Below are positions 10,697 to 20,549 of a stretch of DNA of 64,000 bases, in pieces. Numbering within the stretch: position 1 is the first letter of the stretch; every line of letters begins with the position of its first letter. The DNA comes from Nocardia asteroides (GTDB taxonomy: Bacteria; Actinomycetota; Actinomycetes; Mycobacteriales; Mycobacteriaceae): positions 5,694,001 to 5,758,000 of the forward strand of contig NZ_LR134352.1 in NCBI RefSeq assembly GCF_900637185.1, given 5' to 3'. The position numbers were made by a program, and so were the translations under genes. The notes below the pieces were generated by a model. That model did not search any database, was not told the DNA's origin, and saw only the letters and a list, made by a program, of their open reading frames with translations.

Positions 10697-10707
10697 GGTG
10701 GAGTGGG

Positions 10708-12219
10708 TTACGCGGCGCCGCCGAGCAGGGCGTCGACGAAGGCGCCGGGCTCGAACGGCGCCAGATCGTCGGCGCCCTCCCCCAGCCCGACGAGCTTCAC
10801 CGGAACACCGAGCTCGTGCTGGACCTGGAAGACGATGCCGCCCTTGGCGGTGCCGTCCAGCTTGGTCAGCACCACGCCGGTGATGTCGACGACGTCGGCG
10901 AACACCCGCGCCTGCATCAGCCCGTTCTGGCCGACGGTGGAGTCCAGCACCAGCAGCACCTCGTCGACCTCGGCCTTCTTCTCCACCACCCGCTTGACCT
11001 TGCCCAGCTCGTCCATCAGGCCGGTCTTGGTGTGCAGGCGGCCGGCGGTGTCGATGAGGACGGCGTCGACGCCGCGATCGATGCCCGCCGTGACCGCGTC
11101 GAAGGCGACGGCGGCCGGGTCGGCGGCCTCCTTGCCGCGCACGGTCTCGGCGCCGACCCGTTCGCCCCAGGTCTGCAGCTGGTCGGCGGCGGCGGCGCGG
11201 AAGGTGTCGGCGGCGCCGAGCAGCACCCGGCGGCCGTCGGCGACCAGGACCCGGGCCAGCTTGCCGGTGGTGGTGGTCTTGCCGGTGCCGTTGACGCCGA
11301 CGACCAGCAGGATCGACGGGTGATCGGCGTGCGGCAGGGCGTGGATGGACCGGTCCAGCTCGGGTCGCAGGGCCTCGATCAGCACGTCACGCAGGGCCGT
11401 GCGGGCCTGCTCCGGGGTGCGGACGCTGCGCGAGGCCATCTCCTCGCGCAGGCGGGCGACGATCTTGGCCGTGCTGGCGGTGCCGATATCGGCCAGGACC
11501 AGGGTGTCCTCGATCTCCTCCCAGGAGTCCTCGTCGAGATCGCCGCCGCCGAGCAGGCCGAGCAGGCTCTTGCCGACGGCGTTCTGGGAGCGCGACAGGC
11601 GGCCGCGCAGGCGGACCAGGCGGCCGGAGGTGGGATCGATCTGCTCGATCTCCGCGGCGACGGTGTCGGTGGGAGCTTCGGTGGCCGGCTCGGCCGGGGC
11701 GGTCTCGGCGGGCGCGGTGTCGACCTGCGGTGCGTCGGCCGGGGCCGTCTCGGTGGGTGCGCTGTCGGCCGGAGCGGTCTCGGTGGGCGCGGTGTCGGCC
11801 GGGGCGGTGTCGGCGGGCGCGGTGTCGGTGGCGGGCGTGGTGTCGAGGGAGCTCAGGTCGTCGGGGACCACCACCGGCTCGGCGGACTCCACGTCGGCCT
11901 CGGGCAGCGGGACGTTGGTGATACCGCGGCGGGGAGCGTCGCGCGGGACGGCGGCGTCGTCGCCGACGTGCGGCTGCCCCTCGTCGTCGGTGCGCTCACC
12001 GACCGGTTCGGGCCGCGGCAGCGTGGCCGCCGACCCGCCCTGACTGAAACTGAATCCACCGGCGGCGGTGTAACCACCCGACCGGTCGGTCAGCTCCTTG
12101 TCCGGCTCCGGCGGGGCCAGGGAGATCTGGCGCCGCTTGTACAGGACGAAACCCGCGACGAGCGCCACCACCAGGACGGCGGCGATCGCGGCGATCAGGA
12201 TCCACGCTTGCGAACTCAC
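10708..12219 (-). CDS. ftsY: Signal recognition particle receptor FtsY
   Basis: A 503-residue receptor GTPase that brings Ffh-ribosome complexes to the membrane. An N-terminal membrane helix ([20 protein letters not shown]) anchors it, followed by KRRQ. An acidic, low-complexity linker at about residues 70-195 contains Thr-Ala-Pro-Ala-Asp/Glu repeats. The NG domain follows, with [37 protein letters not shown] and [10 protein letters not shown]. Size and membrane anchor are typical for actinobacteria. It is transcribed alone, with the terminator at 10664-10696. Confidence 0.96.
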   Translation of the reverse strand: MSSQAWILIAAIAAVLVVALVAGFVLYKRRQISLAPPEPDKELTDRSGGYTAAGGFSFSQGGSAATLPRPEPVGERTDDEGQPHVGDDAAVPRDAPRRGITNVPLPEADVESAEPVVVPDDLSSLDTTPATDTAPADTAPADTAPTETAPADSAPTETAPADAPQVDTAPAETAPAEPATEAPTDTVAAEIEQIDPTSGRLVRLRGRLSRSQNAVGKSLLGLLGGGDLDEDSWEEIEDTLVLADIGTASTAKIVARLREEMASRSVRTPEQARTALRDVLIEALRPELDRSIHALPHADHPSILLVVGVNGTGKTTTTGKLARVLVADGRRVLLGAADTFRAAAADQLQTWGERVGAETVRGKEAADPAAVAFDAVTAGIDRGVDAVLIDTAGRLHTKTGLMDELGKVKRVVEKKAEVDEVLLVLDSTVGQNGLMQARVFADVVDITGVVLTKLDGTAKGGIVFQVQHELGVPVKLVGLGEGADDLAPFEPGAFVDALLGGAA

Positions 12220-12374
12220 CCGGCCGAGTCTATTCGGGCGACCGATTCCGGCACGTCGGCGGCGTCGGCCCGGCGGGTCGGTGGGCCGCGGCGCCCGCCG
12301 TCGGCACGCCGGGGAAACACTACAGATTCGTTGTCCTGCGGAACTTCTGGCGCCGGACCCATAGGATCGGCGGC

Positions 12375-12764
12375 GTGACCGATCGAAACGTGCTTGGGGG
12401 GCCGCTGGAAGAGTGCGGCACCGATCCTCTCACGGGCTTCTACCGGGACGGCTGCTGCAGCACCGGTCCGGAGGATCTCGGCAGCCACACCGTGTGCACC
12501 GTCGTGACGGCGGAATTCCTGGAGCATCAGGCGTCCATCGGCAACGACCTCAGTACTCCGCGTCCGGAGAACAACTTCCCCGGTCTGCAGCCGGGAGATC
12601 GCTGGTGCGTGGTAGCGGTGCGATGGCTGCACGCCCACGAGGACGGTGTCGCCGCGCCGGTGGTGCTCGCCGCGACACACGAGAACGCGCTGGAGGTCAT
12701 CTCCATGGACATCCTGCGCAAGTACGCGGTCGACGTCCCCGACGACGTCAGCGATCTGCTCTAG
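12375..12764 (+). CDS. DUF2237 family protein
   Basis: A 129-residue cytosolic protein. It has the characteristic NVLGGPLEECGTDPLTGFYR start, the paired cysteines DGCCSTG, and the GDRWCVVAVRW and ENNFPGLQPGD motifs. The family is widespread and its function unknown. It starts with a GTG at 12375, divergent from ftsY across a 155-bp gap. It converges on the TetR gene so tightly that the two stop codons share the palindrome CTAG (12761-12764). Confidence 0.85.
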   Translation: MTDRNVLGGPLEECGTDPLTGFYRDGCCSTGPEDLGSHTVCTVVTAEFLEHQASIGNDLSTPRPENNFPGLQPGDRWCVVAVRWLHAHEDGVAAPVVLAATHENALEVISMDILRKYAVDVPDDVSDLL

Positions 12765-13537
12765 CGCCGTACCCGGGGTTCGTCCGTGGCTGGGGTGTGG
12801 CGGCGGCGGTGGGCTTTCTGGCGGCAGGCCGGGGAGCAGTAGCGAGGCGGGCGGCCGGTGGCGGAGCGGTGGATCGGGCCGGTGCAGATCGGGCAGCGTG
12901 GTGTTTCGTCACGGGTGGTCGTTTCGTCACGGTCGGGTGTGGCGTGTTTCGTGACGGGTGACGGGACGGCGCGCAGGGCGTCGAGGACGAGGGTGACGGC
13001 GGGCGCCAGCGGGTCGCCCTGGCGGCGGTGGCGCTGGATCGCCACGCAGCCGGTGAAGATGTCGAGCACATCGGTGACCACGACATCGGGGCGGACCGCG
13101 CCCTGACGTTGCGCCGCGGCCAGCAACGCGCCCAGGGCGCGATGGAAGCGGTTGCCCGCGCCGCGCAGCAGCGCACGGGGCCAGCCGTCGTCGGACTGCA
13201 CCAGGTCGCACAAATCCTTGTTGCCCGGCGTGGTGACGATGACGTGCGTGCACAGCGCGAAGAACGCCGCGCCCGGATCCGGATCGGCGAGATGTTCGGC
13301 GGCGCGTGCGGCCAGCCGGTCGACCCGCTGCTGCATCACCGCCTCCAGCAGGTCCGTCTTGGTCGGGAAGTGCCGGTGCACCGTGCCCGCGCCGACCCCG
13401 GCCCGGCGCGCCACCTCGGCCAGCGACACTCCGGCGCCCCGCTCGGCGAGCGCGCGCTGGGCCGCGGCCAGCACGAGCGCGCGGTTGCGCCGCGCGTCCG
13501 CGCGCAGGGCCGGTTCCACGACGTTGTCGACGGTCAT
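12761..13537 (-). CDS. TetR-family regulator with C-terminal zinc-ribbon extension
   Basis: A 258-residue protein. The N-terminal helix-turn-helix is clear (GVSLAEVARRAGVGAGTVHR, then HFPTKTDLLEAV). The ligand-binding core runs to about residue 190. A linker with repeated RDET units leads to a compact putative zinc site, CPIC at 215-218 and YCSPAC with cysteines 234 and 238, followed by RQKAHRRR. This tail is unusual for TetR proteins. The ATG at 13537 is chosen because GGAAGG lies nine bases upstream. It is divergent from the NmrA-like gene, its most likely target. Confidence 0.88.
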   Translation of the reverse strand: MTVDNVVEPALRADARRNRALVLAAAQRALAERGAGVSLAEVARRAGVGAGTVHRHFPTKTDLLEAVMQQRVDRLAARAAEHLADPDPGAAFFALCTHVIVTTPGNKDLCDLVQSDDGWPRALLRGAGNRFHRALGALLAAAQRQGAVRPDVVVTDVLDIFTGCVAIQRHRRQGDPLAPAVTLVLDALRAVPSPVTKHATPDRDETTTRDETPRCPICTGPIHRSATGRPPRYCSPACRQKAHRRRHTPATDEPRVRR

Positions 13538-13649
13538 TTCGTTACGCCTTCCCACATCCATCGCTGGCCGGCCGGGGCCGACCGTCCGTACCGTCCGGAA
13601 TACGGGTCGCCCGGCCCGATTCTAGGCAACGAAACGGAGCTCATCCGCC

Positions 13650-14561
13650 ATGTCATCCGCACATCCCGTTCTGGTCACCGGCGCCACCGGCAAGCAGGGC
13701 GGCGCCACCGCGCGCGCTCTGCTCGCCGCCGGCCATCCGGTCCGCGCTTTCGTCCGCGATCCCGCCGCGCCGGCGGCCCGCGCCCTGGCCGAGGCCGGCG
13801 CCGACCTGGCGATCGGCGATTTCGACGATCCAGCCTCGCTGCGCACCGCCGCCCTCGGCGTGCGGGCCGTATTCCTGGTTCCCCCAGCCGATTACGGCCC
13901 GAGCGGGTGGACGGCGGGCGTCGAGGCGCAGCGTGGCGTCGCCGTGGTCGAGGCGGCGCGCGCGGCCGGGGCCGAACAGATCGTCTTCTCCGGCATCGCC
14001 ACGCTGGGCACGGCGGAGTCCTGGGGTCAGGAGGGCAAGCGCCGCATCGAGGACGCCATCGCCGCGACCGAACTGCGCTACACCCTGCTGCGCCCGGTCC
14101 GGTTCATGGAGAACTACCTGCTCGAAGGCTCGCCCGTCGACGGCGTCCGCGCGGGAGGCGAACACCCCCACCTGTTCCCCGCCGACCGGCCGCTGCAGAT
14201 GATCGCCGTCGCCGACATCGCCGCGTTCGCCACCCTCGCCTTCGCCGATCCCGTGGGCTGGCACGGTCGCGCCCTCGAACTGGCCGGCGACGCCCCGACC
14301 CCCGTCGAGGCGGCCGCCACCATCAGCGCGGCCGTCGGCCGGCCGGTCCGCTACCGCGAGATCACCGAGGCCGAAGCCGAGGCGATCGGCCCCCAGCTGG
14401 GCAACACCTGGCGGCTGATCCGCGAATCCGGCGGGTGGCACGCCAACCTTTCCGGCCTGCGCCGCCTGAACCCGGACCTCACCAGCCTGCGCGACTGGCT
14501 CAGCACCGGCGGCGCGACGAAAATCCTTGCCCGACTGGAAAACTCCTACCCGGTGACCTAG
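13650..14561 (+). CDS. NmrA-like NAD(P)-binding protein
   Basis: A 303-residue atypical short-chain dehydrogenase of the NmrA/HSCARG group. The dinucleotide-binding motif is LVTGATGKQGGATARALL (GxxGxxG). The family marker LRPVRFMENYL follows at about residue 145. Many members act as redox-sensing regulators or quinone reductases; the substrate here is unknown. ATG with GGAG upstream (ACGGAGCTCATCCGCC). It lies divergent from the TetR regulator, 112 bp apart. A 163-bp gap to the MFS gene shows no terminator, so co-transcription is possible. Confidence 0.88.
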   Translation: MSSAHPVLVTGATGKQGGATARALLAAGHPVRAFVRDPAAPAARALAEAGADLAIGDFDDPASLRTAALGVRAVFLVPPADYGPSGWTAGVEAQRGVAVVEAARAAGAEQIVFSGIATLGTAESWGQEGKRRIEDAIAATELRYTLLRPVRFMENYLLEGSPVDGVRAGGEHPHLFPADRPLQMIAVADIAAFATLAFADPVGWHGRALELAGDAPTPVEAAATISAAVGRPVRYREITEAEAEAIGPQLGNTWRLIRESGGWHANLSGLRRLNPDLTSLRDWLSTGGATKILARLENSYPVT

Positions 14562-14724
14562 CCCGGCCCCGGATCCGGCGAGTCCCACCCGCCCGTCCGC
14601 GTGGCAGTGCGCGACGTCGACGGCCACCGAGTCACCGACCGGCCGACGGCCGTGTGTCGGTGCCGGACGGTGATGGCGGGATTCCGCCAGCGGCCGGTGC
14701 GGCGGATTCTTACCGTCGGTCGGT

Positions 14725-15945
14725 GTGAATGCCGAACTCGTTGCCGTGCCGCGCACCAGGACTCCCCTCTCCGGCTCTGTCGTGTGGTTCATGTCGTTCG
14801 CCGCGGCGTTGGGGACCGCGGCGGTGTATCCGTTGCAGCCCGCCGTCGCCGAGGTCGCGAACTCGATGGGAACGTCGATCGCCGTGGTGGGGGTGGCGCT
14901 GGCGGGTGGGCCGGTCGGGTATCTGATCGGGCTCGCGCTGCTGGTGCCGCTGGCCGACCGCTTCCCGCCCTCGCGTCTGCTCGCGATCCAGTTCGGGGTG
15001 CTGGCCCTGGCGTCGGCGATGTGCGCGGGTGCAGGCACCGCGTGGCAGCTCGGGCTGGTGATCGGTGTGGTCGGCGCCTGTTCGGCGGTGGGCGCCGGGC
15101 TCAGCTCGGTGGCGGCCCGGCTCGCTCCGGCGCGGCGTCGTGCCACGGTTCTCGGAATCGTCACCGCGGGGATCTCCGCCGGAATTCTGGCGGGACGGAT
15201 GGTCGGCGGCAGGCTGGCCGACGAGATCGGCTGGCGCGCCATGCAGCTCACGGTGGCCGCGGCCTGCGCGTGCGTGGCGCTCGCGTGCCTGGTTCTGCTG
15301 CCCGGCACGCGCGGCGCGGCCGATCGGGGTTACCTCGCGACGCTGCGCTCCCTGCCCGGGCTCGTGGCAGGCCACGCGACGCTGCGCAGCGCGTCGATCC
15401 GCGGCGCGCTGTGGTTCTTCGCGTTCTGCGCGGTGTGGAGCGGGCTCGCCGTGGCCCTGGCCGGACCGCCGTTCTCGTACTCGGCGGAACGGATCGGCCT
15501 GTACGCGCTGGCCGGGCTGTCGGGCATCGCGGCGACGCGGGTCGCGGGCACCTGGACCGACCGGGTCGGTCCGCGCCGCGTGGTCCTGATCGGGCTGGCG
15601 GTGGCGGGAGCCGCCGCGCTCTGCCTCGGCGGCGCGCTCACCGGCACCGCGCTGACCCTCGTCTGCCTCGCGCTGTTCGACGCCGGGCTCTTCGCCGCCC
15701 AGGTCGCCAACCAGAGCACCGTGCTGGCGATCGATCCGACCGCCCCCGCGCGCTTCAACAGCGCCTACATGGTGACCTACTTCGTGGGCGGCAGCCTGGG
15801 CACCGCGTTCGGCGCGGCCGCGGTCGCCTGGTTCGGCTGGACCGCGACGGCCGTGCTCGCGGCACTCGCCATCGGTCTCGCGGCGATCCTGGTCGCCGTC
15901 GGCCCCCGCGACTCGACCGGCCCCGAACAGCGTGACGCGGGGTGA
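14725..15945 (+). CDS. MFS transporter, drug-efflux type
   Basis: A 406-residue membrane protein with about 12 hydrophobic segments. The loop between the second and third segments reads VPLADRFPPSRLLA, an MFS motif-A equivalent. ILAGRMVGGRLADEIGWR resembles the motif-C-adjacent region of 12-helix proton-driven exporters. The substrate is unknown. The chosen GTG start has only a weak ribosome site. It follows the NmrA-like gene on the same strand and ends at a terminator shared with the convergent phosphatase gene. Confidence 0.85.
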   Translation: MNAELVAVPRTRTPLSGSVVWFMSFAAALGTAAVYPLQPAVAEVANSMGTSIAVVGVALAGGPVGYLIGLALLVPLADRFPPSRLLAIQFGVLALASAMCAGAGTAWQLGLVIGVVGACSAVGAGLSSVAARLAPARRRATVLGIVTAGISAGILAGRMVGGRLADEIGWRAMQLTVAAACACVALACLVLLPGTRGAADRGYLATLRSLPGLVAGHATLRSASIRGALWFFAFCAVWSGLAVALAGPPFSYSAERIGLYALAGLSGIAATRVAGTWTDRVGPRRVVLIGLAVAGAAALCLGGALTGTALTLVCLALFDAGLFAAQVANQSTVLAIDPTAPARFNSAYMVTYFVGGSLGTAFGAAAVAWFGWTATAVLAALAIGLAAILVAVGPRDSTGPEQRDAG

Positions 15946-15956
15946 GGACCACGCCC

Positions 15957-15990
15957 CGGCGCCGAGCGGATGCCCGTCCGCCCGGCGCCG
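15957..15990. terminator. Bidirectional terminator between MFS and acid phosphatase genes
   Basis: An 8-bp stem of CGGCGCCG, one A/C mismatch, then five further pairs (GCGGA with TCCGC) close a small loop. It lies between two convergent stops. Confidence 0.7.
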
Positions 15991-16009
15991 ATGCGACCGA
16001 GCGCGCATC

Positions 16010-16642
16010 TCAGTTCAGCGCGCCGTTGTAGTCCGGGAACTTGAAGGTGCGTTCGGCGTGCCCGCCGGACAGGTCCGAGGGACTGTTGCCGATGTTGGCG
16101 ACGATCGTGTAGCCCTTGCCCTCGATGTCGGCGCGACTGGCCGTCTTGTATTCGGCCAGACCGGCATTGCCCGCCGACAGCGTGGTCGGCGCGCTGCCGT
16201 AGAGGTCGTCCACCGGGTAGCCCACCGAGGTCAGGTTGGCCTCCGAATAGGCGTTGACCAGGGCGGGCCTGCCGGTGACGAAGATGATCGCCGCACCGTT
16301 CTGCTTCGCCCAGATCGCCAGTTCCCGCACCGGCTGGATGGCCGGGATGAGCAGGCCGGTGTTGTAGGAGGTCTCCAGCGTGGTGTTGTCGATGTCGAAC
16401 ACGATCGCCGGCTTGGTCGCGCCGGGCAGCCTGCCCGCGAGGTAGGTCTTCGCCTCGGCCACCACGGGGACGATCTCACCGAGCCACTGCGCGTACGGCG
16501 GCAGCTCGGTCTTGTTCCCCGACAGCGACGACGACCCGCCGCCGGAGAGCGAGGACGAGCCGGTGTCGGCGCCCGCGGCGGGCAGCGGGGCGAGCAGCAC
16601 GGCCGCGACGCCGACCACGAGAGATGCTGTAACACGTTTCAT
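16010..16642 (-). CDS. Secreted HAD-superfamily acid phosphatase (class B/IIIB type)
   Basis: About 210 residues. A Sec signal peptide (MKRVTASLVVGVAAVLLAPL, cleavage near PAAGA) is followed by a Ser/Gly linker with two SSSLSG copies. The phosphatase domain has motif I VFDIDNTTLE (nucleophile Asp, DxDxT), motif II IIFVTGRPA, and a late NIGNSPSDLSG acid motif. It should act outside the membrane to release phosphate from esters. The internal ATG at 16642 is chosen because it begins the signal peptide. Two KstR-like 14-mers flank the start region, one overlapping the start codon. Confidence 0.87.
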   Translation of the reverse strand: MKRVTASLVVGVAAVLLAPLPAAGADTGSSSLSGGGSSSLSGNKTELPPYAQWLGEIVPVVAEAKTYLAGRLPGATKPAIVFDIDNTTLETSYNTGLLIPAIQPVRELAIWAKQNGAAIIFVTGRPALVNAYSEANLTSVGYPVDDLYGSAPTTLSAGNAGLAEYKTASRADIEGKGYTIVANIGNSPSDLSGGHAERTFKFPDYNGALN

Positions 16643-16686
16643 CTCTGGCACGCTAACAGCGCACCAGCACAATGAAACGCGTTGCA
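16628..16686. promoter_or_regulatory. Pair of TetR/KstR-like operator sites at the acid phosphatase start
   Basis: Two 14-mers fit TnnAACnnGTTnnA: TGTAACACGTTTCA at 16628-16641 (overlapping the start codon) and TGAAACGCGTTGCA at 16673-16686 (upstream). They are inverted relatives of each other and lie 45 bp apart. In DNA of this GC content even one match in 64 kb is uncommon, but the first also encodes the conserved start of the signal peptide, so it is only a candidate. Confidence 0.4.
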
Positions 16687-16695
16687 ATTTCACAA

Positions 16696-16710
16696 TCCCA
16701 CACAGTGGGA
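16696..16710 (-). terminator. Short hairpin after smc
   Basis: TCCCAC-ACA-GTGGGA lies immediately after the smc stop codon at 16711-16713. The stem is only 6 bp, so strength is doubtful. Confidence 0.4.
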
Positions 16711-19700
16711 CTAGACGTTGGCCCCCACCGGATCGGGGTCCGACACCTCGGCCCGGTTCAGCCGCTGCGAGATCACCTGGGTGATGCCGTCACCGCGCAT
16801 GCTCACGCCGTACAGCGCGTCGGCGATCTCCATGGTCGGCTTCTGGTGGGTGATGACGATCAGCTGGCTCTTCTCCCGCAGCTGTTCGAACAGGCCGATG
16901 AGCCTGCGCAGGTTGGTGTCGTCCAGCGCCGCCTCGACCTCGTCCATCACATAGAACGGCGACGGCCGCGCGCGGAAGATGCTGACCAGCAACGCGACCG
17001 CGGTCAGCGACTTCTCGCCACCCGAGAGCAGCGAGAGCCGCTTGACCTTCTTGCCCGGCGGCCTGGCCTCCACCTCGATCCCGGTGGTGAGCATGTCGGA
17101 GGGATCGGTGAGCACCAGCCGGCCCTCACCGCCGGGGAACAGCTTGGCGAACACCCCGACGAACTCGCGTTCCACATCGGCGTAGGCCTCGGTGAACACC
17201 TGCAGGATGCGGGCGTCGACCTCGGCGACCACGTCCAGGAGGTCCTTGCGCGCGTTCTTGACGTCCTCCAGCTGGGTGGCCAGGAAGTTGTAGCGTTCCT
17301 CGAGCGCCGCGAACTCCTCGAGCGCCAGCGGATTCACCTTGCCGAGCGTGGTCAGGTCCTTCTCGGCGCGCTTGGCCCGGCGTTCCTGGCTCGCGCGGTC
17401 GTAGGGCATCGGCTGCGGTGCGGTGACCTCCTCGCCGCGCCCCTTGGCATCCTCGTACTCCTGCAGCTCCAGCGCCGACGGCGGCAGCGGCACATCGGGG
17501 CCGTACTCGGCGACCAGGTCGGCCAGCGCGATGCCGAACTGCTCGGAGATGGTGGTCTCGAGCTGTTCGATGCGCAGCGCCGCCTGGGCTTTGGCGACCT
17601 CGTCGCGGTGCACGGCGTCGGTGAGCTGGGCCAGCTGGGTGGTCAGCGCGCGGGCACGTTCCTTCACCTGCTCCAGCGCGGCGGCGCACTCCCCGCGCCT
17701 GCGGACCAGTTCGTCGCGGCGGGCGGCGGCCGCGGCCACGACCTGTTCGAGCTCGTGCGCGATCTTGGCGCCCGAGCCCGCCACCGCGGCGGCCACGGCG
17801 GCGGCCTGCCGGCGCGCGGCCTGCGCGCGTTCGGCGCGGGCGCGGGACTCGCGTTCGGCGCGGGCGGCCCGGCGCAGCGAATCCGCTTTGCCGCGTACCG
17901 ATTCGGCGCGTTCCTCGGCGGTGCGCACGGCCAGCCGGGCCTCGACCTCCATGGTGCGCGCCTCGGCGAGCGCGGCCGCGGCCTCCTCGCGTTCGCGGCC
18001 CGCGGTCTCGGTGCCCGCGGCGCCGAAGCTGTCGTCGGAGCCGTCGTGTTCCATCTCCGCGTGCCGCAGCCGGTCCTCCAGCTCGGCGAGCGAGGCCAGG
18101 GACTTCTCCCGCGCCGCCTCGGCCTCGGCCCGCTGCCCGGACAGGCGTTCACCCTCGGTCTGTGCCGAGCGCGCGGTCTGGCCGACGCGGGCCAGCCGGT
18201 CGTAGATGGCCAGCAGCGCCTGATCGGATTCGTGCAGCGCCATCAGCGCGTGATCGGCGGATTCCTTGCGGTCGGTCTGCTCGGCCAGCGCGCCGGCCAG
18301 TGCCGCTTCCAGTTCCTCGGCGCGGCGCTGGGCGGCCGCCAGTTCGGCGGTGGCGGTGTCGATCTCGGCCTGCACCTCGAGCTGGCTGGGCATCCGCTCC
18401 GACCCGCCGACGATCCAGCCGGACCCGGCCAGGTCGCCGTCGCGGGTGACCACCCGCAGCTCGGGACGCTGGGCGACGAGGCCGGTGGCCGCGGCCAGAT
18501 CGTCGACCACCACCACCCCGGCGGTGAGCGCCGCCAGCGCGGGGCGGACCGCCTCGGCGCCGTCGACGACCTCGGCCAGCCAGCGCGCGCCCGCGGGCAG
18601 CGCGCCACGCTCGGTGGGGACCAGCCCGGCGGTGGCGAAGACGAAGGCGACCCGGCCGCCGTCGCCGGAGCGCAGTTCGCGCACGGCCGCGTCGGCGACG
18701 GTGGCGGTGTCGGCGGTGATGGCGTCGGCCAACGGGCCCAGCAGGGCCGCGACGGCCGCCTCGAAGCCGGCGTCGACGCGCAGCCGCGCCGAGAGCCGGT
18801 CGCCGAGACCGCTCACCCCGTGTTCGAGCAGCCAGGCCGCGCCGTCCTTGCGGGCCAGGTTCATCCCGAGCGCCTCGATGCGGGCACCGAGCCGGGCGAC
18901 CAGTTTGCTCGCCTCCCGGTCGAGTTCGCGCAGTTCCCTGACCCGCTCGTCGGCCAGTTCCAGGGCGGCGACCGCGTGTTCGTGCTGGGCGTCCAGGCCC
19001 TTCTCCCCCGCGTCGAGTTCGCCGAGTTCGTCCTGCACCGCGTCGTATTCGACCTGGGCGGCCTCGCCGCGGTGCCGGGCGTCGGCGATCGCGACCGACA
19101 GCCGGGCGATCTCGGCGTCCACCGATTGCGCCTTGGTCCGCAGGTTCTCGACCTGGCCGGAGAGCCGGGCCAGGCCCTCGCGCCGGTCGGCGATGGCGCG
19201 CACGGCGGCCAGATGCGCCTGCTCGGCGGCCTTGGCGGCGTATTCGCGATCGGCCAGCGCTTCCCGGGCCGCCTCCAGGGTCTCGGTGGCCATTTCCACC
19301 GCGTAGCGCAGCTCGGCTTCCTCGGCCTCGATCCGGTCGGCCTCGGCTTCGAGCTGCTCGGGGTCGCGGCCGGTCCCGACCGGAACCTCGGTGTGCAGAT
19401 GCCTGGCCCGGTCGCCGGCGATCCGGATGGTGGCGTTGACCCGTTCGGCCAGCGCGGACAGCTGGAACCAGGTCTGCGCGGCGGCCTCGGCACCCGGGCT
19501 CAGCCGCGACAGCTGGAATTCCTGCTGGGCCAGCGCGGCATTGGCCGCGTCGAGCTCGGACTGCACGGTGATCTGCTGCTCGCGGGCGTAGGCCTCCTTG
19601 CTGAGCTGGGACGCCAGTTCGCCGCGGCGGGTGACCAGGTCGTCGGCGGCCAGCCGCAGTCGCGCGTCGCGCAGGTCGGCCTGCACGGTCTGCGCGCGCC

Positions 19701-20337
19701 GCGCCACCTCGGCCTGCCTGCCCAGCGGCTTGAGCTGGCGACGCAGTTCGGTGGTGAGGTCGGTGAGCCGGGCCAGGTTGGCCTGCATCGCGTCGAGCTT
19801 GCGGACCGCCTTCTCCTTGCGCCTGCGGTGCTTGAGCACGCCCGCGGCCTCTTCGACAAAAGCGCGCCGGTCCTCCGGACGCGACTCCAGGATCGCCGAG
19901 AGCTGGCCCTGCCCCACGATGACGTGCATCTCGCGCCCGATGCCGGAGTCCGACAGCAGTTCCTGCACGTCCATGAGCCGGCAGCTGCTGCCGTTGATCT
20001 CGTACTCGCCCGCGCCGTCGCGGAACATCCGCCGGGTGATCGAGACCTCGGCGTAGTCGATCGGCAGCGCGCCGTCGGAATTGTCGATCGTCAGCGTCAC
20101 CTCGGCGCGCCCCAGCGGAGCGCGCCCCGCGGTGCCGGCGAAGATGACGTCCTGCATCTTGCCGCCCCGCAGCGCCTTGGCACCCTGTTCGCCCATCACC
20201 CAGGTGAGGGCGTCGACGACATTCGACTTACCCGACCCGTTCGGGCCGACGACGCAGGTGATGCCCGGTTCGAAGCGCAGCGTGGTCGCGGACGCGAAGG
20301 ACTTGAAACCCTTCAGGGTCAAGCTCTTGAGATGCAC
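16711..20337 (-). CDS. smc: Chromosome segregation ATPase SMC
   Basis: A 1208-residue SMC protein that forms the condensin core. The N-terminal ATPase half has [20 protein letters not shown] (Walker A). Long coiled coils run at about residues 165-500 and 680-1020. Between them is a hinge ([20 protein letters not shown] through [18 protein letters not shown]). The C-terminal half has the ABC signature [15 protein letters not shown] and Walker [14 protein letters not shown]. It starts with GTG at 20335-20337. Its partners ScpA/ScpB are not here. Length and architecture are complete. Confidence 0.97.
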   Translation of the reverse strand: MHLKSLTLKGFKSFASATTLRFEPGITCVVGPNGSGKSNVVDALTWVMGEQGAKALRGGKMQDVIFAGTAGRAPLGRAEVTLTIDNSDGALPIDYAEVSITRRMFRDGAGEYEINGSSCRLMDVQELLSDSGIGREMHVIVGQGQLSAILESRPEDRRAFVEEAAGVLKHRRRKEKAVRKLDAMQANLARLTDLTTELRRQLKPLGRQAEVARRAQTVQADLRDARLRLAADDLVTRRGELASQLSKEAYAREQQITVQSELDAANAALAQQEFQLSRLSPGAEAAAQTWFQLSALAERVNATIRIAGDRARHLHTEVPVGTGRDPEQLEAEADRIEAEEAELRYAVEMATETLEAAREALADREYAAKAAEQAHLAAVRAIADRREGLARLSGQVENLRTKAQSVDAEIARLSVAIADARHRGEAAQVEYDAVQDELGELDAGEKGLDAQHEHAVAALELADERVRELRELDREASKLVARLGARIEALGMNLARKDGAAWLLEHGVSGLGDRLSARLRVDAGFEAAVAALLGPLADAITADTATVADAAVRELRSGDGGRVAFVFATAGLVPTERGALPAGARWLAEVVDGAEAVRPALAALTAGVVVVDDLAAATGLVAQRPELRVVTRDGDLAGSGWIVGGSERMPSQLEVQAEIDTATAELAAAQRRAEELEAALAGALAEQTDRKESADHALMALHESDQALLAIYDRLARVGQTARSAQTEGERLSGQRAEAEAAREKSLASLAELEDRLRHAEMEHDGSDDSFGAAGTETAGREREEAAAALAEARTMEVEARLAVRTAEERAESVRGKADSLRRAARAERESRARAERAQAARRQAAAVAAAVAGSGAKIAHELEQVVAAAAARRDELVRRRGECAAALEQVKERARALTTQLAQLTDAVHRDEVAKAQAALRIEQLETTISEQFGIALADLVAEYGPDVPLPPSALELQEYEDAKGRGEEVTAPQPMPYDRASQERRAKRAEKDLTTLGKVNPLALEEFAALEERYNFLATQLEDVKNARKDLLDVVAEVDARILQVFTEAYADVEREFVGVFAKLFPGGEGRLVLTDPSDMLTTGIEVEARPPGKKVKRLSLLSGGEKSLTAVALLVSIFRARPSPFYVMDEVEAALDDTNLRRLIGLFEQLREKSQLIVITHQKPTMEIADALYGVSMRGDGITQVISQRLNRAEVSDPDPVGANV

Positions 20338-20400
20338 GCGGTGCCGCCTCTCCGGGATTCGGGCCAGACTCGGGTGCGGGGATGCCGCGCACGCGGCCCC

Positions 20401-20418
20401 GATGAGTTACCCATGTGC
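20401..20418 (-). repeat. Copy 1 of an 18-bp repeated sequence
   Basis: GATGAGTTACCCATGTGC on the plus strand is identical to 25117-25134 over all 18 bases and to 44073-44087 over 15 bases. This copy lies in the 212-bp gap between the DUF1707 gene and smc, 64 bases before the smc start. The rest of that gap shows no gene. Confidence 0.7.
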
Positions 20419-20549
20419 CCGCGTCAGCATACCTACCGCTACGCAGCCCCGAGCCTAGTGGAAGCGGCTGCCGTCACCGAACGTATCGGCCCGCCCGGCG
20501 ACGCCCGCTGCCGCAACCGCTCCGCGACCAGCCCGTCCGCGGGCGCCGC

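Noticed and set aside
11680..11830. Repeats in the ftsY linker as a mobile or CRISPR-like repeat
   Set aside because: They encode a Thr/Ala/Pro/Asp low-complexity linker typical of actinobacterial FtsY, with no fixed unit length.
13537..13634. TTTCGTT at 13537 and AACGAAA at 13628 as an operator pair
   Set aside because: The two 7-mers lie about 85 bp apart, and one overlaps the codons at the start of the TetR gene. Too short to support.
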